NCBI RefSeq assembly: GCF_030408615.1
Contig: NZ_CP047187.1
Coordinates: forward strand, 1-64,000
Reading direction: 5' to 3'
DNA: 64,000 nucleotides
DNA from: Corynebacterium bovis DSM 20582 = CIP 54.80
GTDB taxonomy: Bacteria > Actinomycetota > Actinomycetes > Mycobacteriales > Mycobacteriaceae
Numbering within the stretch: the stretch's first letter is position 1; every line of letters starts with the position of its first letter. Made by a program: the position numbers and the translations under genes. A model generated the notes under the pieces. It had not been told where the DNA came from. It saw nothing but the letters and a program-made list of their open reading frames with translations, and made no database searches. Below are positions 54,901 through 61,260 of this stretch, piece by piece.

Positions 54901-57623
54901 ACGGGCTCGTGTCCGTCACCGACACCGCCGCCGGCGCAGCCACCGACACCGCCGCCGCCGCCGGCGCAGCCACAGACACCGCCGCCGGCGCGGCCCGTTG
55001 GGAGGAGATCCACCGCCTCGACGACCGGTTGGGCTACGGCCGTCGTCAGCTGGACTACCTCCGGACCAGCCTGGACGAGCTGCCGGGGCTGCTGGAGGGC
55101 AGCGTCGACCCCCTCTCCCTCCTCTTCCCCGGCGGCGACATGGCCGTCGCCCGGGCCTCCTACGGGGAGAACCGCCTGGCCTCGTACCTCAACGGGGTGT
55201 GCGCGGCGGCGGTCGGGCACCATGCGCGGAGCCTCGTCGCCGCCGGGCGGACGTGCCGGGTCCTGGAGATCGGCGCGGGCGTCGGCGGGACGACCGCGGA
55301 CGTCCTCGCGGAGCTCGCGGACCTGACGGACCCGACGGACCCGACGGCCCCGACGGACCCGACGGACCGGCCGGGTCCGGGCGTGGACTACCTGTTCACG
55401 GACGTGTCCCGGTACTTCACCGACGCGGCGGCGCGGGAGTGGCCGCAGGTGCGCACCGGGCTGTTCGACATCAACACCGATCCCGCGGAGCAGGGCGTGG
55501 AGCCGGGGTCCGTGGACGTCGTGCTGTGCGCGAACGTGCTGCACAACGCGCGGGACATCGACGTCGCACTGCGGCGGATCGCGGGGATGCTCGCCCCGGG
55601 CGGGGTGCTCGTCGTCATCGACTCGACGGCGACGAACGCGCCGCTCATGGCCTCGATGGAGTTCAAGGAGGGGCTGGGCGACGCGACCGACGCGCGCCTC
55701 GGCACCGGGTCGCCGTTCCTCACCTTCGCGCAGTGGCGGGAGGCGGTCGCGGCCTCGCCGCTGGAGTCCGTCGCCGTGCTGCCGGAGGCGGGGTCCGTGC
55801 TGGAGCTCGGCGCGCAGCACGTGTTCATCGTGCGGAAGCCCGAGGTCAGGGCCGGGTCCGGGGAGGGTCTCGACGCCGCCCGGGTGCGGACCGCCGCGGC
55901 GGACGTGCTGCCGGCGTCGATGCGGCCCCGGCGGGTCGGGGTGGTCGCGGCGTTGCCGATGACCGCGAACGGGAAGCGGGACCGGGCGGCCGTCGCCGCG
56001 CTCGTCGCGGGCGCGCGCCCGGGCGGCGCGGAGGCGCAGCCCGCTGCGGCCGCTGCGCCGTCCGGTGCGCCGGCGGAGCCCGCCGCCCCGGCTGACCCGG
56101 CTGACCCGGTCGTCGACGCGTGGCGGGAGGTCCTCGACCTCGACCCGTCCGTGCCGGTGCCCGGGGACGCCGACTTCCACGATCTCGGCGGGGACAGCCT
56201 CCTGCTCGCGCGGTGCATCGGCCAGATGCGACGGGCGACCGGGCGGGAGGACCTGCCGAGCTGGGACGAGACGCTGCGCGCCATCGTCGCCGACCCGACG
56301 GTCGACGGCTGCCGCCGCGCGCTCGGCCTCACCGCCCCCGGCGCGGCGACCCCGGACCCGGCCCCGGCGGCCGGCACCGGCCGCCACCGGGCGGACACCG
56401 ACCCGACCACCGCGCCGACCACCGCCCCCGCCCCCTCCCCGGCGGCGACCGGCGGGCCGACGGTGACGGTCGTCGACAGGGCGGCGTCGTCCCCCACGGG
56501 CCGCACCCCGCACCCGGCGGGAGGCCCCCGCCTCACCCGGCTGCTCCCCGCGCCGGGCGGGCGACCGGACCCGCGGGACCCGCAGGCCCCGGCCACCGAC
56601 GCGACGACAGACCCGGCGACCGGCGGGACGCCCGACCTCACGGTCGTCGTCCACGACGGCTCCGGCGGCACCGGCCCGTACACGGCCCTGCTCCGCGAAC
56701 TCGCGGCGCGGGACGCCGGCCCGGTCGTGGGCATCGAACGGTCCGCCGGCGACGGCTACCTCACGACCCCCGCGGACGAGCTGTTCCACGACCTCACCGA
56801 GCGGTACACGGTGAGCGTCCTCGACACGGGCGCGCGGCGCGTGCACGTCGTCGGGTACTGCATGGGCGGGCTCCTCGCCGCCGGGATCGCCGACCGCCTC
56901 GCCGCGTGCGGGGTCGAGGCCACCGCGACGGTCATGAGCTCCTACCGCATCCCGTTCACCGTCCACGACGAGATCCTCCTGGACTTCTCCTTCGCCCGGC
57001 TCATGGGGTGCAGGCCGCAGGACATGGGCATCGACGTCGACGAGGACGCCCTCGGCCGCGCGCTGCGGGCCGCCCGGGAGGACGGGCACGACGACATCAC
57101 CGCCGGGGTGCTCCACCGGTACGCCGACGACGACCTCCGCGCGCAGCTCGCGCGGGCGCCGCGCACGTCCGCGGAGCGGGTCGGCCGGTTCCTCCGCACG
57201 GAGGCCGGGCGGCCGTGGTCGCGGGAGTCCCTCGACGCGCTGCGGGAGGTGTACGTGCACAGTCTCGCGGCGGTGGCGGCGTGGTCCGAACCGCCCGTGA
57301 CCGTGCCGGTGACGTTCCTGCGGCAGCGGGACCCGCTGTCCTTCCTGCCGGACCTCGGGGACGACATGACGTCCTTCTGGGTCGACGGATGCCTCGGCGG
57401 GCTCGACGTCGTGGACGTCGACGGGGACCACTTCACGTGTCTCGACGCCGCGCACGCGCCGGCGGTCGCGGACCTCGTGGTCGCGCGGGCGCCGTGGGCC
57501 GGTGACGCGGGCGGGCAGGACAGGCGCGACGAGCGGGTCGTGCACGACGAACAGGACAGTCACGACGAACAGGTCGGTCCGGCGGTCGGGACGACGCCGA
57601 CGGACCGGGAGGAGGACCGGTGA
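42942..57623 (+). CDS. Yersiniabactin/pyochelin-like NRPS (metallophore synthetase)
   Basis: 4893 residues. Order read from motifs: Cy1 (about 50-500; first Asp of DxxxxD is Ser189, D194 kept), A1 (YVIFTSGSTG 689, Lys1054), PCP1 (Ser1178), Cy2 (D1389, D1394, S1397), a degenerate methyltransferase-like domain (about 1690-1990, ELGHG at 1841), PCP2 (Ser2103), Cy3 (N2328, D2333), PCP3 (Ser2766), Cy4 (D3003, D3008), A2 (3515) with an inserted methyltransferase (LEIGAGVGG at 4108), Lys4345, PCP4 (Ser4419), and TE with Cys4640 in GYCMGG, Asp4797, His4830. My reading of the specificity codes is DLFNLSMIWK and DLFNLSLIWK, matching cysteine. Product: probably a methylated thiazoline-type chelator. No starter carrier domain is present. 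GTG 42942 has GGAGG 6 nt upstream; the frame is open 57 codons earlier without similarity. Confidence 0.95.
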   Translation: MQSRRSTPARGTSHTPRTHTRRAATTPGGPGGPGGTGGPGGPGGTDADTRDRGTRPLTGTQRAYLTGRADDQLHGGVDCLALFEFTGAPVDPDRMRAAVAALRRHPVLRSTVVDGHHVDAGRDARPPLTVAETTGAGTRADLAAEVEGRRRDILARHADHAAGESGWVDILRWRTDDGRDLGVLHIGVSLAVADLAGTGVIVRELAAAYRAAGDGDAADTAAGDTAAGDTAGTATGPWVTFADIAAREAGPDGDPAADRNGDPDGHREGDDATLPPDPLPAGPDIPLVGTPERTVTRHLRRLDPATWAAVGTVAGAVGATRPALLLAVYRHALGLWCGEDDLTVVVPGLDARRTPDDVLDRTRTWAVRPPSAAGRTLGEAATEAGAELRRRIRAGLDSTDEVRALLHRGEGHSGSLPFVLTCGGEETLLTADVEETFGRLTATGSVTPQVLADLQILHLTPGEVCVALDVRDGAFPATFGPELLATVADALERLAAVGAGDTDTAAPADLPMDRVVRVPRAVAARRAALNAVPPVDDAVATPALHGAWLRQVEARPDATAVVDPARGEDLTYAELHRAACRLAAGLADRVAPGDLVLARLPKGCDQVTAVLAVLYLGAAYLPVNVDAPADRVRAVTEVAQPVAVLDRVDPGVYDDDPSAGDAPGTGDATADAAAAPDLPRPVDGDDRAYVIFTSGSTGTPKGVVMTHRAATTTVAAVVDRHRIGPDDSVLAVSSLDFDLSVFDIFGLLGAGGTVVCIAEGDRRDAFAWCDLVRRHGVTTWNSAPALAEMLTVAAEDGPALPLRRVLVSGDWVAPTLPARVRAVTGGGGGTGGDAGAAGARVVAMGGATEGGIWSNEHVIDGPGDLDPAWPSVPYGRPLPGQAYRVVDAAGRDVPTGVVGELWIGGASLAAGYLGRADLTAERFVTDADGARWYRTGDHGYWGPGDLLFFVGRRDNQVKIRGHRVELGDVEHHLRAVPGVEAAVVLPAPGNTALRALVTLAGDGQGDGDGAGDGAGPSATVADRVREALAATVPGFMVPRDVTVVPELRLTANGKVDRAWAAQVLDGGPAGVSGAAGVSGERTGGAGGDREAGPGAVGGGSVPGADAARAPRDAATAGDAGAGSAAADVAGDVTDAAADVASDIAATWADVLDVPVAQLGGDAGERAGEANFFALGGDSVAATAACSRLRALGYRVTVAELFGNPTLDRFTDAVVAAGRDAVDDTADDAAADTVDDTADDAAVPGGGADRAGAGAADGDADAGAPFPLTPLQRAYALGTDGIRGTVRAATAYAAVLGLGAAAGYGPTRAGFTYPQVKAAAAGIVARWAGLRVVRDGDDAQRVVDPSDALRVTVLDPSTDLRAHLASATPRVPLELVLHGEEARELGVLVDYLALDGRSLAVVVGALTAVLSGEDPDTTVTVDPTVGVFARHCRALAAGEDRAADATAGGAGADAPDGTDGTATGTATTSPATPATPAIPPAAAPEPPTLPVAAGQDPSDAGAGTPPAAFTSLRAHIPLATLDRAAARTGATVSAVVLAEFGSALAEASGRGEVGVVVPLTHRPDTGDDREVLGTFSRLGVCACPATPDPAATRDALAAVLTADGGVRAASAGRTGRYPAVFTSVLGYDAALAPATRAVRAVWSLTRTPGVLVDCQLTSVDAGTVEVRWDMPDGVLDAAAVDAMFRGMVERLGGTVVPDVAEITGPLPGGYAPLGDVRPSSTVSALLREVIERLDGEAGEGGARDDALVPWAGPVVAAWRRFVAGGPEATGLADAPVAWSARDAQLLVDVVRGRARRFGILAHPVLSPRALAAAEPTVARALDVLDDRVRRRAGRGGRVAVVELGHGIARGGRRGGSGGSVPGDAADSWTVVEPDALVADIATVDGRTCVSDVADVPAPADVVVACGTLHRDPRLRAGLGAVRLAPGAEVHVVEAERPTAATLVSAALVNPAVLDAAGMLSARGWAEVVSDAGLRVRYLEAEDGHSVVLRAVAAEDGEPTAGVAGAVAGVGSDAGSTRGSGGAPGDAAGDAPATGQVTGRPATGPTAIGQVTGRPDVTAALAASWRRHLPGLADGAGADGADGADGAAAGALPADTDFFVAGGDSLTATRVLADLREVGVTGLRAVDVFNNPTFGALRDRAAAAAAPTAGTGVPDGAGTAPAAGTGAADSRPAAPPTDTAVPPADAHGTHPLTRVQQAYLAGQDSGQLLGGAPARCLFTFRAAAVDTGRLESAVRAAARRHPVLRTVVTEGPAGTPVARVLDDVPAGVWAVTGTPGATGTDAATTGAPGATGTDAAAALAAHVPDPRAEGPLAVRVSTGPDGATVAVSMNNLLLDGASMMLLMDEIAASYADPATRLDAADASTASTATAGTPASTAPAGAAATPAADPTPGYLADRPWLTDPAAPVPWQGRMLTPAELDGRLDAVLADLPPAPFVPDRRALAGLTDTTMARVAADVDAATWDTVRAGLAARHVTPAAGVLAAFGRALAAETGGDDLTVTLTRFDRDLSVPGIDRALGDFTSLSLAGLRGLRAGDRTVAERSAQTALAEADDPALDALRLTARAVQTSGDPVAGVFPVVFTCGLGLAGATAQAAGDPAGTDAGTAGTTAGTAAQPAGRSLRERSFGTQVAASSTTPQVVLDLQVADDRDGLHLTADHLVRVLPAAVADRVVRRTVAELTGAPAGDGGRSRTGEGDDATLPRPRPSAATDATATDATAGGDAAGGDAAGDAAGADATDPAAVIAEVWADVLGLDRVTDGTNFFRSGGDSLTATRCITALRARGVDAALRTLLTTPDLGDFRDAVVGAAGRAASTPSPGDTPTPQPDAAAGTPAPAPTPTPSPQPDTPADPAPTPEPAPEDWFDLTDVQAGYLMGRTDAYDDGGVACQGYSEFVLPVDRMDPASAADPAGAVRRAWRRVVDAHEMLRALVDREGRQRIDRTAGAHVRVIDVAAGETGTGVTAPDPATARAIVRDDLRERNFPVGEAPMVELALTVGDGDPVLHLSVDLIVTDYVGIRSLVRDLDHCLRHPSDPLDAPAATFRQCLEARARHAATPAGRAARERDTRWWRDRLDTLPPALTFSPDPDATGLGGTTRRSHRLDADAWRGLRDTAARLTVTPSGLVLAAFATAARRYADIALGWYTHGRAGTAAATATAAGTDTATATGATAATPATPAALITLTTVDRAPVGEDGPSAADIGRIVGDFTSTVVLDLPLGADLAPTARDLQGRLFDALDHPAYPGVRVVRDLRRSGGEDRGRIPVVFTSTVGVDAVEPPQLLRAVPGTAISKTPQVLLDVQLSPDGEGVTMDWDSRDGGFHPAVLDALFADVCEVLDQLAVGVVDVPAARAPEPVVRTRSMNGRLLHGRFLRAALDDADAPAVVHGDRTLTRGELCALAVRLAGGLPAGDAPVAVVLPPGPGQVAAQLAALLTGRAFVPLDPEWPGSRRRAVLDTVREAYAEEVPVVDDATLRAADAPGVPDAAGGSTAGDGAGDGAGDPGAWRDAVRRALAEPPLVDDLAYVIFTSGSTGTPKGVAVTHRQVCTTLDEMQDRLELTAADRVLAVSRPSFDLAVFNVFGVLGAGGAVVVPSCGTVPDPETWARDIRRHGVTVWNSVPAQLTILLDHLGDAGAGAAVTGANDAAGATGATGTTATDAALPLRVVLVSGDRVPVDQPARVRALAPGVIVDALGGATEGSIWSIVHRCTPEEDGPADTSAGTSADASAGSISGSTGGSTAGTAPARRSVPYGRALGHQAVWVLDRDGGRAAVGQRGEIVIAGDGVVEGYLGDSVRTAAAFGRHLGTGERCYRTGDVGRYLPDGEIEFCGRVDDGQVKIRGHRIELGEVEAGLRAVDGVADALAAVTGEGDRRELVAVVVPETAGAPDAADGPDTSAGAAPAAPESPAAALAAAVTARSRATELDDAERRDFRRIHDLVTDAALDAMTAQIARVTSASPDGTATRDAIVAGTGAQGHGTLMDRWIDELDRAGRVRCADGLVSVTDTAAGAATDTAAAAGAATDTAAGAARWEEIHRLDDRLGYGRRQLDYLRTSLDELPGLLEGSVDPLSLLFPGGDMAVARASYGENRLASYLNGVCAAAVGHHARSLVAAGRTCRVLEIGAGVGGTTADVLAELADLTDPTDPTAPTDPTDRPGPGVDYLFTDVSRYFTDAAAREWPQVRTGLFDINTDPAEQGVEPGSVDVVLCANVLHNARDIDVALRRIAGMLAPGGVLVVIDSTATNAPLMASMEFKEGLGDATDARLGTGSPFLTFAQWREAVAASPLESVAVLPEAGSVLELGAQHVFIVRKPEVRAGSGEGLDAARVRTAAADVLPASMRPRRVGVVAALPMTANGKRDRAAVAALVAGARPGGAEAQPAAAAAPSGAPAEPAAPADPADPVVDAWREVLDLDPSVPVPGDADFHDLGGDSLLLARCIGQMRRATGREDLPSWDETLRAIVADPTVDGCRRALGLTAPGAATPDPAPAAGTGRHRADTDPTTAPTTAPAPSPAATGGPTVTVVDRAASSPTGRTPHPAGGPRLTRLLPAPGGRPDPRDPQAPATDATTDPATGGTPDLTVVVHDGSGGTGPYTALLRELAARDAGPVVGIERSAGDGYLTTPADELFHDLTERYTVSVLDTGARRVHVVGYCMGGLLAAGIADRLAACGVEATATVMSSYRIPFTVHDEILLDFSFARLMGCRPQDMGIDVDEDALGRALRAAREDGHDDITAGVLHRYADDDLRAQLARAPRTSAERVGRFLRTEAGRPWSRESLDALREVYVHSLAAVAAWSEPPVTVPVTFLRQRDPLSFLPDLGDDMTSFWVDGCLGGLDVVDVDGDHFTCLDAAHAPAVADLVVARAPWAGDAGGQDRRDERVVHDEQDSHDEQVGPAVGTTPTDREEDR
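43745..43757 (-). repeat. 13-mer in the Cy1 linker
   Basis: Encodes EGDDA inside a low-complexity insertion of Cy1; flanked by GAG and ACGCTCCCG. Confidence 0.75.
51014..51026 (-). repeat. 13-mer in the Cy3-PCP3 linker
   Basis: Encodes EGDDA followed by TLPRP, nearly the same peptide as at 43745 (EGDDATLP) in a non-homologous place. Confidence 0.75.
56483..56495 (+). repeat. 13-mer in the PCP4-TE linker
   Basis: Encodes ASSP, a different frame from the two other NRPS copies. Confidence 0.75.
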
Positions 57624-60220
57624 CGGGAGCAGTGGGGCAGACGGCGGTGGACACGCGGCCGGAGCGGCCGGACCAGCGCCGGACCGTGCTCGTGAGCGGG
57701 GCGACCGGGGCGGTGGGTTCCGCGGCGGCGGCGCGGCTGCTCCGGGTGCTCGGGCCCGGGGACCGCGTGGTGCTCCTCGGGCGGGACGCCGGGCGGCTCG
57801 CGGCGACTGCGGCGGCGCTCGCCGACGGGCGGGACGACGGACGGGACGGTGACCGGGGCGACGGCCGAACCGACGGGCGGGGCGACGGGCCGACCGTGAC
57901 GACGGCGCTGCTCGACCTCGCGGTGGATCCCGCCGCCGACCCGGGGGCGGACCCCGCGGCGGCGCTCGGGACCGCGCTCGACACCGCGCTCGCGGACGGC
58001 ACCCCGGACGCCGCCCCGGACCCCGCCGACCGTGGCACAACTGTGCTCATCAACGCGGTGGGGCCGTCGTCGACAGTGACCGTCCCACTGGCACAGGCGG
58101 CGCTGTCGCGCGGGCTGCACGTCGTCGACCCCGGAGGGTCCGCGCGGATCACCGCCGCCCTCGACGGACCCGCGCGCCGCGCCGGGCGCACCGTGCTCCT
58201 CGGCGCGGGCGTGCAACCGGGGCTCACCGGGGCGATGCTCGCGGCGGCGCTGCGGCTCGTCACGGACCCGACGCGCGCCCGGGCGGAGATCGCCGTCGGC
58301 GGCCGCCAGCCGCTCACCGCGGCGACCCTGCGCGAGTACATGGACTCGCTCTCCGCCGACGGCGGCTGGCCCGGCGCGGTGTGGCGGGACGGTGCCGTCG
58401 TCAAGGAGGCGGCCGGCGCGGGTGCCGGCGCAGGTGCCGGGGCCGTCCGGTCCGCGGCGGGGTGGCGGCCCCCGGAGGGCGCGTCGCTGAGCGTGCACCT
58501 CGACGAGGAGTACGTGGACCTCGCCCGGTCGTGCGGGCTGCCGCACCTGCGGGGCGTCAACGTCATGGACGCGCCCGGCACCGTGCGGGAGCTGCGGCGG
58601 GTCATCGCCGGGGAGGCGACGGTCGACGACGTCGCCACGGCGTCGCGCCGGGAGGCCGGGCCGGACGCGGGGCGGTACTTCCGCATCGCCGTGCGCGTCC
58701 GGTCGGAGGTCCCGGTCCCGGACGGGGCCGCGGGTGCCGGGGATGCCGCCGGGTCCGGGCGACCGGTCGAGACCGTCACCGCCGACCACCGGTGCACCGA
58801 CAGTTACCGCGTGACCGGCGAACTCGCCGTCGACGCCGCGCTGACGCTCCTCGCCGGGGCGGAACCGGCGGGCGCGCGGTGGGCGGCGGCGAGCGGGGCC
58901 GCGGCCGCGTGGACCGGCGGCGGGGCCCGGGCCGGGGGTGCCGGGTCAGGTGTCGGGGGCTTCGAGGGTGTCGACGGTGACGACGACGTCGCCGGCGTGA
59001 CCCTCACCTACGACCTCGGCCCGGTGCACGAGGCTGACGACACCGCCGCGCCCGACACCGCCGACACCGCCGCGCCCGACACCACCGCCGACACCGCCGC
59101 GCCCGCCACCGCCGCACCCGACACCGCCGCGCCGCGGGGCGCGGTCGTCGTCGGCGCGGGCTTCGGCGCGCGCTACGCGGACGCGCTCGCGCGACCCGGC
59201 TCGCCGGCACCGCTGACGGCCGTCGTCGGCACCGGTGGACGCCCCGGCCGCGACCTGGCCCGCGACCTGGGCGTGCGCTACCTCACCACCGCGCCGGACC
59301 CCGCGACCGGCATCCCGCACCTCCCCGGCGTCCCCCGGGACACGGCGGCGGCCGTCGTCGCCGTCCGCAGCGGGATGATCGGAGGGCAGGGCGACGACCT
59401 CGCCGCGGGCCTCCTCCGCGCGGGCGTGCCGGTTCTCCAGGAGCTGCCGGTCGACCCGGGCACCGTCACGGCGCTCACCGCCCTCGCGCGGGAGCACGGC
59501 ACGGCGTACCGGGTGACCGGCTTCTACGAGCACCTCGGCCCCGGCCGCGCGTTCATCGACGCCGTCCGGTCCCTCACCCGGCGCTCGACCGTCACGCACG
59601 TCCTCCTGCGCACGAGCCACCAGGTCCTCGACCGGGCGGGGCTGCTTCTCGCCGAGGCGCTCGGGGCCGTGCCGGTGGGGGACGTGCAGGTCATCCCGGG
59701 TGCGGGCCCGGGCCGGTGGCTCATCTCGGGGACGTGGGGCCGCGTGCCCGTCGACGTCGTCCTCGACCACCGGATGGACCCGCGCGACCCGGACAACCAC
59801 TCCCAGCCGGTCGCCGCCGCGGTCGTGGAGACGACCGACGGGGAGCTGACGTGGGACGGCGTCGGCTCCCGTCCCCGCTGGTCGCAGCGGCCGCACGTCG
59901 TCGACGGCCGGCTGACCGACCCGGACGGCGCGGTCGCGGAGGAGTGGGGGCGGGACGTCGCCCCGGACGGGACGGTCCCGCCGACGTGGGGCGAGGTCGT
60001 CGACGCCGCGTGGCCGGAGGGTGTCCACCGGGCGGTCGCGGAGCTCGTCGCGGAGGCCGCGGGGGCCGGCGACCGGGGCGAGGCCGCGCGCCGGGCCCGG
60101 CGGACGGTGTTCGTGCTGCGCTGGTGGCTGCGGGTGTCCTCCGCCCTGCCGGCCCCGGTGGACATCCGGTCGACGCCGCCGGTGCGGATGGTGCCGCCGG
60201 GGGAGGGGGAGGGGCTGTGA
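57620..60220 (+). CDS. Fusion of saccharopine-dehydrogenase-like and thiazolinyl imide reductase (Irp3/PchG) domains
   Basis: 866 residues. Residues about 20-440 form a saccharopine-dehydrogenase-like NAD(P) enzyme: Rossmann GATGAVGS near 27-34, GVQPGLTGAMLAAAL, and AVGGRQPLTAATLREYMDSL. A linker of Ala/Asp/Thr repeats (APDTADTAAPDT) follows. Residues about 505-866 are an Irp3/PchG-type reductase: GAGFGARYADAL, ELPVDPGTVTAL, FYEHLGPGRAFIDAV, and LRWWLRVSSALPAPVDIRST. Irp3/YbtU reduces one thiazoline to thiazolidine on the NRPS; the first domain may do another redox step. GTG 57620 overlaps the NRPS stop, behind GGGAGGAGG. The frame is uninterrupted, so the fusion seems real. Confidence 0.88.
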   Translation: MTGAVGQTAVDTRPERPDQRRTVLVSGATGAVGSAAAARLLRVLGPGDRVVLLGRDAGRLAATAAALADGRDDGRDGDRGDGRTDGRGDGPTVTTALLDLAVDPAADPGADPAAALGTALDTALADGTPDAAPDPADRGTTVLINAVGPSSTVTVPLAQAALSRGLHVVDPGGSARITAALDGPARRAGRTVLLGAGVQPGLTGAMLAAALRLVTDPTRARAEIAVGGRQPLTAATLREYMDSLSADGGWPGAVWRDGAVVKEAAGAGAGAGAGAVRSAAGWRPPEGASLSVHLDEEYVDLARSCGLPHLRGVNVMDAPGTVRELRRVIAGEATVDDVATASRREAGPDAGRYFRIAVRVRSEVPVPDGAAGAGDAAGSGRPVETVTADHRCTDSYRVTGELAVDAALTLLAGAEPAGARWAAASGAAAAWTGGGARAGGAGSGVGGFEGVDGDDDVAGVTLTYDLGPVHEADDTAAPDTADTAAPDTTADTAAPATAAPDTAAPRGAVVVGAGFGARYADALARPGSPAPLTAVVGTGGRPGRDLARDLGVRYLTTAPDPATGIPHLPGVPRDTAAAVVAVRSGMIGGQGDDLAAGLLRAGVPVLQELPVDPGTVTALTALAREHGTAYRVTGFYEHLGPGRAFIDAVRSLTRRSTVTHVLLRTSHQVLDRAGLLLAEALGAVPVGDVQVIPGAGPGRWLISGTWGRVPVDVVLDHRMDPRDPDNHSQPVAAAVVETTDGELTWDGVGSRPRWSQRPHVVDGRLTDPDGAVAEEWGRDVAPDGTVPPTWGEVVDAAWPEGVHRAVAELVAEAAGAGDRGEAARRARRTVFVLRWWLRVSSALPAPVDIRSTPPVRMVPPGEGEGL

Positions 60221-61260
60221 CGGGGTCCGACGCCGCCCGCCGCGTCCTCGTCCCCGTGCCGGGGTCGGTGGCGGGGCGTGACGCCGCCGGGTCGGTGGTG
60301 GGGCGTGACGACCGCCCGACCGTCGTCGTCTTCCCCCACGCCGGGGGCAGCCCGCGGCAGTACGCGACGTGGGCGGGCGTCGCGGCGGCCGCGGGAGCTG
60401 CGGGAGCTGCTGGTACAGCGGGTACTGCGGGAGCAGCGGGTACTGCGGGAGCAGCGGGTACAGCGGGAGCGGCGGGTACAGCGGGTGCGGCGGGTGCCGC
60501 CGATGCAGTGGATGCCGCGACGCCGCGGGTCCTCGGCGTGACGTACCCTGGCCGGGACCACCGGCTGGGGGAGCCGCACCCGGCGACGATGCGGGACCTC
60601 GCGGAGGAGGTCGCCGGGGCGCTCGCCGCGGAGGTCGGCCCGGGCGCCGGACAGAGCGCCGGCACCGGGTCCGCCGGCACCGGGTCCGCCGGCCCCGCGG
60701 CCCCGCCGGTCGTCCTCGCGGGGCACTCGCTCGGCGCGGTCCTCGCGTACGAGACCCTCCTCGCCTGGCAGCGCGCGGGCGGCGGCGCGGGGGCGACGCT
60801 CGTCGTCAGCGGCCAGACATCCCCGGACCGGGCGGGCGGCGGCGCGGTGCACCTCGGGCCGGACAGCGGCATCGTCGCGGAGCTCGCGCGGAGCGGTCCG
60901 GACTCGGCCCGGGCGCTCGCGGACCCGGAGCTCGCGGCGTTGTACCTCCCGGCGATCCGGGAGGACTACCGGCTCATCGAGACGTACGTGCCACCACCTC
61001 CGGACAGGGGCGTCACACAATCGACAATCGTTGCCGTGAAAGGGTACGCTGACACAGAACTGACTGCCGTTTCTATAACAGGGTGGCGACGCCTGTCGCC
61101 CGACGTCATCGGGCCCGTCACCGTGCCCGGGGACCATATGCACCACATCCGCCGCCCAGAACTGGCACAGATGTGCTGCGGCGGGCTCCGCCGCGACGCC
61201 ACCGCGCGCACCGCGCCGGGAACCGCCGCACACACCCCACAGAGAAAGGCACGCCCGTGA
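60217..61260 (+). CDS. Type II thioesterase (YbtT/Irp4-like)
   Basis: A 347-residue stand-alone thioesterase that clears mis-loaded carrier domains. FPHAGGSPRQY, nucleophile Ser171 in GHSLG and His307 in GDHMHH are typical. About 40 residues of Ala/Gly/Thr (GAAGTAGTAG type) from a DNA minisatellite are inserted at about 60-105, making it longer than the usual 240-260. A patch near 61010-61085 is clearly less GC-rich than the rest. GTG 60217 overlaps the previous stop (GTGA). Confidence 0.9.
   Translation: MTGSDAARRVLVPVPGSVAGRDAAGSVVGRDDRPTVVVFPHAGGSPRQYATWAGVAAAAGAAGAAGTAGTAGAAGTAGAAGTAGAAGTAGAAGAADAVDAATPRVLGVTYPGRDHRLGEPHPATMRDLAEEVAGALAAEVGPGAGQSAGTGSAGTGSAGPAAPPVVLAGHSLGAVLAYETLLAWQRAGGGAGATLVVSGQTSPDRAGGGAVHLGPDSGIVAELARSGPDSARALADPELAALYLPAIREDYRLIETYVPPPPDRGVTQSTIVAVKGYADTELTAVSITGWRRLSPDVIGPVTVPGDHMHHIRRPELAQMCCGGLRRDATARTAPGTAAHTPQRKARP
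60395..60515. repeat. Minisatellite in the thioesterase gene
   Basis: Imperfect short units of the type GCGGGTACTGCGGGAGCA encode a GTAGAA run. Boundaries approximate. Confidence 0.75.
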
